Origin: Clostridia bacterium
GTDB taxonomy: Bacteria; Bacillota; Clostridia; Lachnospirales; Lachnospiraceae
Length of the DNA stretch: 64,000 nucleotides
Direction: 5' to 3'
NCBI GenBank assembly: GCA_910575725.1
Contig: CAJTFE010000001.1
Location: 124,001 to 188,000, forward strand
Shown: positions 1 through 5,788 of the stretch, one piece after another
Numbering within the stretch: the stretch's first letter is position 1
Layout: each line of letters starts with the position of its first letter
Position numbers and translations under genes: made by a program
The notes under the pieces: model-generated
The model's input: the letters and a program-made list of their open reading frames with translations, nothing else
Databases searched by the model: none
Told to the model about the DNA's origin: nothing

Positions 1-1173
1 ACCTGGGCGGTAGACTATGTTCTTCTTGACAAGAACGGGGAGCGTCTGGGGGATGCGGTGGGCTATCGGGATAAACGGACAGAAGGCATGGATCATAAGG
101 TCTATGAGATCATTTCTCCGGAAGAGCTGTATGGGAGAACGGGAATCCAGAAGCAGATTTTCAATACCATTTATCAATTGATGGCCGTAAAGGAACAGCA
201 GCCGGAGCTGATGGAAAAAGCGGAGCGGCTTTTGATGCTTCCGGATTATTTTCACTATCTGCTGACAGGCGTGGCAAAGACGGAATATACCAACGCCACG
301 TCCGGTCAGCTTGTAAGTCCTGCGACAAAGGATTGGGACTATGAATTGATTGAACGTTTGGGGTATAAAAAGGAAATCTTCGGGCCTATCAGCCTTCCGG
401 GCACAGTGGTAGGACCCTTAAAAAAAGAGGTGGCTGATGAGGTTGGCTTTTCCTGCACGGTGATGCAGCCGGCCACCCATGATACGGCTTCTGCGGTTCT
501 GGCCGTTCCTTCCACAGAGGAGGATGTGATCTACATAAGCTCCGGCACCTGGTCTTTGATGGGAACGGAGTTAAAGGAAGCAGATTGCAGAGAGGAAAGC
601 CGCAGGGCAAACTTTACCAATGAGGGCGGTGTGGACTACCGGTTCCGTTTCTTGAAGAATATTATGGGATTGTGGATGATTCAGTCTGTCCGTAAAGAGC
701 TTCCGGTAAAATACAGCTATGCCGAGCTCTGCAGGATGGCCGAGGAGGTTTCGGACTTCCCTACGGTGATTGACGTGAACGATCAGAGCTTTCTCTCCCC
801 GGACAGCATGATTGAGGCCATCAAGGAGTACTGCAGGAAGCATGACCAGGCAGTGCCGGAGACACCGGGAGAGCTGGCGGCGGTAATCTACCAGAACCTG
901 GCCCACAGCTACGGGGAAACGGTCTGGGAGATTGAGGAGCTGACCGGAAAGACTTATGACAAGATTCATGTAGTGGGAGGCGGCTCCAATGCGGATTATC
1001 TCAATGAGCTGACCGCCTGGTATACAAAGAAGGAAGTCCTGGCAGGGCCGGGAGAGGCCACGGCGCTTGGCAATCTGGCGGCCCAGATGATTGCGGCAGG
1101 GGAGCTTAAGGATATCTGGGATGCAAGGGTGTGCATCCGCAATTCCTTTGAGATACGCTCTTTTCGGGCTTAA
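1..1173 (+). CDS. rhaB: Rhamnulokinase, 5'-truncated by window edge
   Basis: FGGY-family sugar kinase that phosphorylates L-rhamnulose to L-rhamnulose-1-phosphate in the cytoplasm. The frame is open from base 1, so the start lies upstream; 390 residues are visible against about 470-490 for the family, so roughly the first 80-100 are missing. Visible landmarks are a TWAVDYVLLD segment of the N-terminal domain, HDTASAV followed by SSGTWSLMG at the hinge, and GGGSNADYLNEL in the C-terminal nucleotide-binding half. The following genes encode rhamnose isomerase and a class II aldolase in the same direction, which supports rhamnose rather than another FGGY substrate. Identity is inferred from family motifs plus context. 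Confidence 0.9.
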   Translation, partial: TWAVDYVLLDKNGERLGDAVGYRDKRTEGMDHKVYEIISPEELYGRTGIQKQIFNTIYQLMAVKEQQPELMEKAERLLMLPDYFHYLLTGVAKTEYTNATSGQLVSPATKDWDYELIERLGYKKEIFGPISLPGTVVGPLKKEVADEVGFSCTVMQPATHDTASAVLAVPSTEEDVIYISSGTWSLMGTELKEADCREESRRANFTNEGGVDYRFRFLKNIMGLWMIQSVRKELPVKYSYAELCRMAEEVSDFPTVIDVNDQSFLSPDSMIEAIKEYCRKHDQAVPETPGELAAVIYQNLAHSYGETVWEIEELTGKTYDKIHVVGGGSNADYLNELTAWYTKKEVLAGPGEATALGNLAAQMIAAGELKDIWDARVCIRNSFEIRSFRA

Positions 1174-1227
1174 AAGCAGTCATATCCTTCCCGGCGCCCA
1201 GGGAGAGATAAAAACGCAGCTATATAG

Positions 1228-1393
1228 AGCTGCCGCGCAGCAGCTTTACCCTTTCGTGCTGTCGCACAGCGATTTAGAAACAGTAATATCCATTCACAGT
1301 GCACAAATCGATTTACAGACGCATGTTTTTGCAGCTGGAAATTGATTTCATACCGGTGTACTGGGAGGGATATTAGGGAATTGGAATAGGAGG
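1228..1393 (+). repeat. Composite intergenic repeat: partial family A then family B, upstream of rhaA
   Basis: Positions 1228-1274 match the 3' end of family A (CAGCTTTACCC, then a TCGC-ACA-GCGA hairpin). Positions 1281-1387 match a family B element whose other long copy is at 29755-29850. The B copies share ACAAATCGATTTACAGACGC and the end motif ATATTA-GGGAA-TGGAAT. The element ends directly at the AGGAGG (1388-1393) of rhaA. The 230 bases between rhaB and rhaA contain nothing else recognisable. Confidence 0.8.
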
Positions 1394-1402
1394 ATGGTAA
1401 GT

Positions 1403-2659
1403 ATGAATGTGAAAGAAAGATACGAGTCAGCAAAGGCAATGTATGCGAAAATCGGTGTAGACACAGATGCGGCTCTGGAGCGTCTGAAAGGGATTCCCAT
1501 TTCTATGCACTGCTGGCAGGGAGATGATGTAATCGGATTTGACCATGACGGCCCTTTGACCGGGGGAATTCAGACTACAGGCAATTATCCCGGAAGAGCG
1601 AGAAACCCCGAAGAGCTGATGGCAGATATTGAGAAGGCGCTGAGCCTGATTCCCGGAAAGCATAAGGTGAACCTGCATGCATGCTATGCCATTTTTGAGG
1701 ACGGCGAGCGGGCAGATCGGGATAAGATTGAGCCTAAGCATTTTGCAAAATGGGTGGAGTTCGGCAAGAAGAACGGGGTTGCCTTTGACTTCAATCCCAC
1801 CTGTTTTTCTCATCCCATGGCAGAGGACAGCCTGACTCTCTCAAGTCCCAACGAGACAGTCCGCAAGTTCTGGGTGGATCACTGCATCGCATGTATTAAG
1901 ATTTCCGAGTATCTGGCTGCAGAGCAGGGCTGTCCCTGCGCCATGAATATCTGGATTCCCGACGGAATGAAGGATGTTCCGGCAGACCGCCTTGGGCCCC
2001 GTGCAAGATTTAAGCAGTCCTTAGATGAGATTCTGGCCGTACCCTATGACAAGGAGAAGGTACTGGTGTGCCTGGAGTCTAAGGTGTTTGGCATCGGCAT
2101 GGAGTCTTATACCGTCGGCTCCAGTGAGTTTACCATCAATTATGCCGCAAGAAACGGCATCATCAGCCTGATGGACAACGGACATTACCATCCCACCGAG
2201 GTGGTGTCCGATAAGATCTCTTCCATGCTGCTGTTCAATGACATGATTGCCCTTCACGTGACAAGAGGGGTGCGCTGGGACAGCGACCATGTGGTGCTCT
2301 TTGACGATGAGACGAGAGAGATTGCCAAAGAGATTGTCCGCAACGATGCCATTGACCGTGTTCTTCTGGCTCTGGATTACTTTGATGCAAGCATCAACCG
2401 GATTTCCGCCTGGGTAACGGGTATGCGCAATATGCAGAAAGCGCTTCTCTACGCCCTGCTTTCTCCCAATAAGAAGCTCAAAGAGCTGCAGGATGCCGGA
2501 AAGTTCACGGAGCTGATGATGCGCCAGGAGGAGATGAAAACATATCCTCTGGGAGATGTGTGGAATTATTTCTGTGAGCTCAACGGCGCTCCGGTGCAGG
2601 AGGATTGGTTTGCAGAGATTGAAAAGTACGAGGAAGAAGTGCTCTCCAAGCGAAAATAG
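1403..2659 (+). CDS. rhaA: L-rhamnose isomerase
   Basis: Converts L-rhamnose to L-rhamnulose. The 418-residue product matches the usual length of about 419. Visible family features are an N-terminal ISMHCWQGDDV, CLESKVFGIGMESYTVGSSE, the metal-site segment LMDNGHYHPTEV, and SDHVVLFDDE, consistent with the acidic and histidine ligands of the TIM-barrel metal site. An ATG nine bases upstream (1394) abuts the AGGAGG at 1388-1393, so ATG 1403 with 9-base spacing is chosen. It lies between rhaB and the aldolase gene and is probably co-transcribed with both. The leader carries repeat families A and B. Confidence 0.95.
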   Translation: MNVKERYESAKAMYAKIGVDTDAALERLKGIPISMHCWQGDDVIGFDHDGPLTGGIQTTGNYPGRARNPEELMADIEKALSLIPGKHKVNLHACYAIFEDGERADRDKIEPKHFAKWVEFGKKNGVAFDFNPTCFSHPMAEDSLTLSSPNETVRKFWVDHCIACIKISEYLAAEQGCPCAMNIWIPDGMKDVPADRLGPRARFKQSLDEILAVPYDKEKVLVCLESKVFGIGMESYTVGSSEFTINYAARNGIISLMDNGHYHPTEVVSDKISSMLLFNDMIALHVTRGVRWDSDHVVLFDDETREIAKEIVRNDAIDRVLLALDYFDASINRISAWVTGMRNMQKALLYALLSPNKKLKELQDAGKFTELMMRQEEMKTYPLGDVWNYFCELNGAPVQEDWFAEIEKYEEEVLSKRK

Positions 2660-2784
2660 ACGGTAAAGCTGCAAAGACGCACGAGAGGAACTTTTATGAG
2701 TGCCCTTTCGAATAAAAGTTTCTCTCATAACCGGTGTGTCGAAGCAGCTTTACCCTTTAGTGCCATCGCGCAGCGATTTGAAAT
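2660..2784 (+). repeat. Family A structured repeat, full copy, between rhaA and the aldolase gene
   Basis: Nested inverted repeats: outer arms GGTAAAGCTGC and GCAGCTTTACC, inner arms GAGAGGAACTTTTAT and ATAAAAGTTTCTCTC, then a distal ATCGC-GCA-GCGAT hairpin. Other copies are at 19848-20192 (two in tandem), with 3' partial copies at 1228-1274 and 51138-51177. The outer stem has T-A here where the 19.9-20.2 kb copies have C-G, and the distal hairpin has A-T where 20.0-20.2 kb and 51.1 kb have G-C. Both are compensatory changes. The element ends at the AGGAGG of the downstream gene. Confidence 0.85.
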
Positions 2785-2803
2785 AGGAGGAACGTATGAT
2801 TGA
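2696..2803 (+). other. Possible upstream reading frame inside family A repeat
   Basis: ATG 2696 follows a GAGAGGA at 7-base spacing and opens 35 codons (starting MSALSNKSFS) ending in TGA at 2801-2803. This overlaps the ATG (2796) of the aldolase gene in another frame, an arrangement typical of translational coupling. The same peptide start occurs in the 20.1-kb copy. The ATG lies in the loop side of the inner stem. Translation is unproven; the conservation may reflect only repeat sequence identity. Confidence 0.3.
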
Positions 2804-3863
2804 TTTAACGAAATTGGTGGAGATGTCAAACAAACACGGAAAGAATCCGGATCTGGTACTGGCCGGCGGAGGCAATACCTCTTACAAGAAGGACGGGGTT
2901 CTCTATGTAAAATGCTCCGGCACCAGTCTGGGAACCATTACAGCCGACGGCTTTGTGGCTATGGATATTGCAAAGCTTACGGCTCTTATGGAAAAAGACT
3001 ATCCGGCGGAGGATGCGGCAAGAGAGGCGGCCTTTCTTACGGATGTTATGGATGCCCGGTGCGACGAAGATCTGAGCAAGCGTCCCAGTGTGGAGGCCCT
3101 CCTTCACAGCCTGTTTCCGCAGACCTATGTGCTTCACATTCATCCGGCGCTCATCAACGGCCTGACCTGTTCTAAGGGCGGGGAAGGACTTGCAAGGGAG
3201 ATTTTCGGAGCGCAGATGATCTGGATTCCCATCTGCCGTCCCGGTTATACCCTTGGAAAGCTCTGCAATGAGGCTATGAAGGTTTACAAAGAAGAGCAGG
3301 GCCGGGAGGTACAGGTTGTGCTTCTGCAGAACCACGGTATCTTTATTGCGGCAGAGACTACAGAGGAGATTGACCGGATACTGGAGGATGTGATTGACAA
3401 GCTGGAGGCTTATGTGCGCACGGAAGGCAGAGAAGAGCTGACGGCAAAGCTTCACTCCATTACGGGCCGCGCGGCGGAGTTCCTGCCGATCCGTGAGGCT
3501 GTCCACTTTGTGAGCAGCAGGGAGAAGGCCCAGGCGCTTTTAAAACCCTTTACGCCGGATCACATTGTGTACTGCGGTGCGTTTCCGCTTTTTGTGGGAG
3601 AGGACGAGGATCTGGAGACGGCTCTGAATGCATTTAAGGAGAAGGAAGGCGATTATCCCAAGATTGTGCTTTTGCAGAATGTGGGAGCCTTTGCCCTCTG
3701 CCAGAGCGAGAAGGAGATCGGTAATGCCGAGCTTCTTCTGACAGACGCCATGAAGGTGGCTTATTATGCGGAGAAATTCGGGGGAATCCTGCCCATGACG
3801 GATGAGCTGACTTACTTTATCACCCACTGGGAAGCAGAGTCTTACCGGAAGAAACAAGCTTGA
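2796..3863 (+). CDS. Class II aldolase, probable rhamnulose-1-phosphate aldolase
   Basis: Likely splits L-rhamnulose-1-phosphate to DHAP and L-lactaldehyde. The first ~220 residues are an aldolase II/adducin domain: AGGGNTSYK near the N-terminus, CSGTSLG, the zinc histidines in LHIHPALING, and QNHGIF with the third metal histidine. At 355 residues it is longer than the ~275-residue RhaD of enterobacteria and more like the aldolase half of the bifunctional RhaE type, but without the dehydrogenase domain. ATG 2796 has AGGAGG at 2785-2790. The fuculose or another sugar-phosphate is a possible alternative substrate, but rhaB-rhaA context favours rhamnulose-1-phosphate. Confidence 0.85.
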   Translation: MIDLTKLVEMSNKHGKNPDLVLAGGGNTSYKKDGVLYVKCSGTSLGTITADGFVAMDIAKLTALMEKDYPAEDAAREAAFLTDVMDARCDEDLSKRPSVEALLHSLFPQTYVLHIHPALINGLTCSKGGEGLAREIFGAQMIWIPICRPGYTLGKLCNEAMKVYKEEQGREVQVVLLQNHGIFIAAETTEEIDRILEDVIDKLEAYVRTEGREELTAKLHSITGRAAEFLPIREAVHFVSSREKAQALLKPFTPDHIVYCGAFPLFVGEDEDLETALNAFKEKEGDYPKIVLLQNVGAFALCQSEKEIGNAELLLTDAMKVAYYAEKFGGILPMTDELTYFITHWEAESYRKKQA

Positions 3864-3881
3864 TAATTTGATTTTGCCTGT

Positions 3882-3927
3882 AAAAACCAGGGATAGCTGT
3901 TTGTGCGGCAATCCCTGGTTTTTTATA
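3882..3927 (+). terminator. Rho-independent terminator of the rha operon
   Basis: AAAAACCAGGGAT pairs with ATCCCTGGTTTTTTA across a 12-15-base loop and runs into T residues, 20 bases after the aldolase stop codon. The partial symmetry with an A-run upstream gives a strong stem. Confidence 0.85.
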
Positions 3928-3984
3928 GGCTTGTTTTGAATGTGAAGAACCCCATTGTATTGTTGAGATAAAACGAATATTATT

Positions 3985-4085
3985 AAGGTATACCCCGTCG
4001 GGAAGAGGGGACTTCGTCCCATAAGGGTATACCTTGCGGGTATCCCATTCATGCATGCCCCTCTGGGGCTGGCGGACTATGTCCG
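3985..4085 (+). repeat. Tandem palindromes (family C) upstream of the LDH2-type gene
   Basis: Perfect 11-base arms AAGGTATACCC (3985-3995) and GGGTATACCTT (4025-4035) enclose GGGAC-TTC-GTCCC. Two further hairpins follow, GCCC-CTCT-GGGGC and CGGAC-TAT-GTCCG (4073-4085). The latter pair reappears inverted at 19792-19820 (CGGAC-GCA-GTCCG, then GCC-CTGAAA-GGGC). No T-run follows, so these are not simple terminators. Confidence 0.65.
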
Positions 4086-4119
4086 ATAAGGTAAAGTAAT
4101 AAAAAGGAGAGTATGCGGT

Positions 4120-5235
4120 ATGGAAACAAGGCCTTATGTATCATGGGAATTAATGAATGATTTTATGATTGACGTTTTTGAGGCATACGGAGTACCTCGG
4201 GAGGAGGCGGCGATTTGTGCCGATGTGCTTCTGGAATCGGATCGGAGAGGGATTGAAAGCCACGGCTGCAACCGGTTCAAGCCGATTTACCTGGATCGTA
4301 TTAAGAACGGCACGCTGCTTCCTGTGACGAATATCGAGATTTTAAAAGAGACGGAGACCACCTGCGTGATGGACGCTCACGACGGCATGGGAATGGTGGC
4401 CAGCTTCCGCATGATGGAAAAACTGATTGAAAAAGCAAAAAAATATGGAATGGCAGGAGGAGCAGTCTGCAATTCCACACATTATGGAATTGCCGGGTAC
4501 TGGACAACCATGGCCTGCAAAGCCGGCATGATTGGAATTTCCGGAACCAATGCCCGTCCGTCCGTGGCTCCGACCTTTGGAATTGACACGATGATGGGAA
4601 CCAATCCGCTGACATTTACCATGCCAACCGATGAAGATTTCCCTTTCAATTTTGACTGCGCAACTTCACCGATTCAGAACGGCAAGATTGAGTTCTATGC
4701 CCGTTCCGGCAAGGAGACGCCTGCCGGGCTGGTGGTAGACAGGGAAGGCAATGCCATGACAGACTCAGCCAATATCCTTACAGAAATGCGTGCCGGGAGA
4801 GCGGCTCTTGTACCCTTAGGAGGACTGGGGGAAGTGACTGCCGGATTTAAGGGATATGGATTTACGACGGTTGTGGAGATTCTTTCTGCAGCTTTGGCAG
4901 GGGGGCCCTTTATGCTGGATCTGAGCGGCAGGGATGCGGACGGCAATCATCAGATGTATCATCTGGGGCATTTCTTCTTTGTTATCAATCCGGAATTCTA
5001 TATGGGTCTGGAAACATTTAAGAAGATTGCAGGCGGCATCTGCCGCGGACTGCGGAATTCAACGGTAGCCCCAGGGGCGGAACGAATCTATACGGCAGGA
5101 GAGAAGGAGTATCTGGCATGGCAGGAGCGGAAAGACAAAGGAGTGCCGGTGGGAGACGCCATTCAGAAGGAACTTATCTGCCTGCGGGATGAATTAAATT
5201 TAGATTATCATTTTCCTTTTGAGACGAAGGAATGA
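4120..5235 (+). CDS. LDH2/MDH2-family NAD(P)-dependent oxidoreductase
   Basis: Member of the malate/L-lactate dehydrogenase family 2 (YiaK/YlbC/DpkA type), soluble, reducing or oxidising a 2-oxo or 2-hydroxy acid. The 371 residues fit the family. Typical segments are DRRGIESHGCNRF (family RGxxSHG), NSTHYGIAGYW, NARPSVAPTFG, and TNPLTFTMP. ATG 4120 follows AAGGAG with a 10-base gap. It is downstream of the rha terminator and palindromes, so it is probably its own unit. The substrate cannot be told from the sequence; use in lactaldehyde/lactate or sugar-acid metabolism is only a guess from the neighbours. Confidence 0.85.
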   Translation: METRPYVSWELMNDFMIDVFEAYGVPREEAAICADVLLESDRRGIESHGCNRFKPIYLDRIKNGTLLPVTNIEILKETETTCVMDAHDGMGMVASFRMMEKLIEKAKKYGMAGGAVCNSTHYGIAGYWTTMACKAGMIGISGTNARPSVAPTFGIDTMMGTNPLTFTMPTDEDFPFNFDCATSPIQNGKIEFYARSGKETPAGLVVDREGNAMTDSANILTEMRAGRAALVPLGGLGEVTAGFKGYGFTTVVEILSAALAGGPFMLDLSGRDADGNHQMYHLGHFFFVINPEFYMGLETFKKIAGGICRGLRNSTVAPGAERIYTAGEKEYLAWQERKDKGVPVGDAIQKELICLRDELNLDYHFPFETKE

Positions 5236-5296
5236 TTAGCAGCGCGTGAACGGCAATAAGATATGATGGAAGTATAAAAAGAAAATACACCAGAGG

Positions 5297-5325
5297 TTTA
5301 CTTTCATTGTTGAAAATAGTATACT
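5297..5325 (+). promoter_or_regulatory. Probable promoter of the zinc-finger/polA/coaE operon
   Basis: TTTACT (5297-5302), 17-base spacer, TATACT (5320-5325). Just downstream, 5335-5352 is an 18-base exact match to the right arm of the 220-bp palindrome at 13.7 kb (GAGGCTGTCTTATTTTGC) and forms a small GGCTGT/ACAGCC hairpin in the leader. Confidence 0.6.
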
Positions 5326-5389
5326 GCTAATGATGAGGCTGTCTTATTTTGCAACAGCCCTTGATACATTGACAGAGAGGAGCCTGTCC

Positions 5390-5719
5390 ATGACCTGTAA
5401 AGAAGCAGAGCAGATGGTAATGCCATACATTAACAAAGAGCTGACAGACAAGGAGTTAAGCGCCTTCCTGTCCCATATCCGCATATGCCGGGACTGTTAC
5501 GAGGAGCTGGAGATCTACTATACCATCTACACCGGCCTGGCCCAGTTGGAGGACGGAGGGAAGGATCAGAATATTCACAGGCTTCTGGAGGAATCCTTAA
5601 GAGTATCGGAGCTGCAGATCCGGGGCAGGAAGTTTTTTCAGGTGTACTATGTACTGTCTCAGGTACTGGCGATGGCGGCTTTGACAGCCATTATGGTAAT
5701 GGAGATTTTGAGCATTTAA
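5390..5719 (+). CDS. Zinc-finger (zf-HC2-like) membrane protein, putative anti-sigma-like
   Basis: 109 residues. The N-terminal half has C-x(~26)-H-x3-C-x2-C (CKEAEQM... HIRICRDC), the pattern of anti-sigma zinc fingers. The C-terminal ~25 residues form one transmembrane segment (VLSQVLAMAALTAIMVMEIL). ATG 5390 is chosen over the in-frame ATG at 5330 because AGAGGAG precedes it at about 7 bases and the 5330 start would begin inside a repeat fragment. No cognate sigma gene adjoins it; polA follows after 69 bases. Function unknown. Confidence 0.7.
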   Translation: MTCKEAEQMVMPYINKELTDKELSAFLSHIRICRDCYEELEIYYTIYTGLAQLEDGGKDQNIHRLLEESLRVSELQIRGRKFFQVYYVLSQVLAMAALTAIMVMEILSI

Positions 5720-5788
5720 GGACATATGCGCCTTCGGCCGGAAAATGTTCCGGGCCAGGGGGACGGTACGAGGATTCGGAGGAAAAAT

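Noticed and set aside
1170..1439. Minus-strand frame of 89 codons similar to another at 29687-29881
   Set aside because: The similarity reflects the shared family B repeat, not a conserved protein; neither copy has an SD or a stable length.
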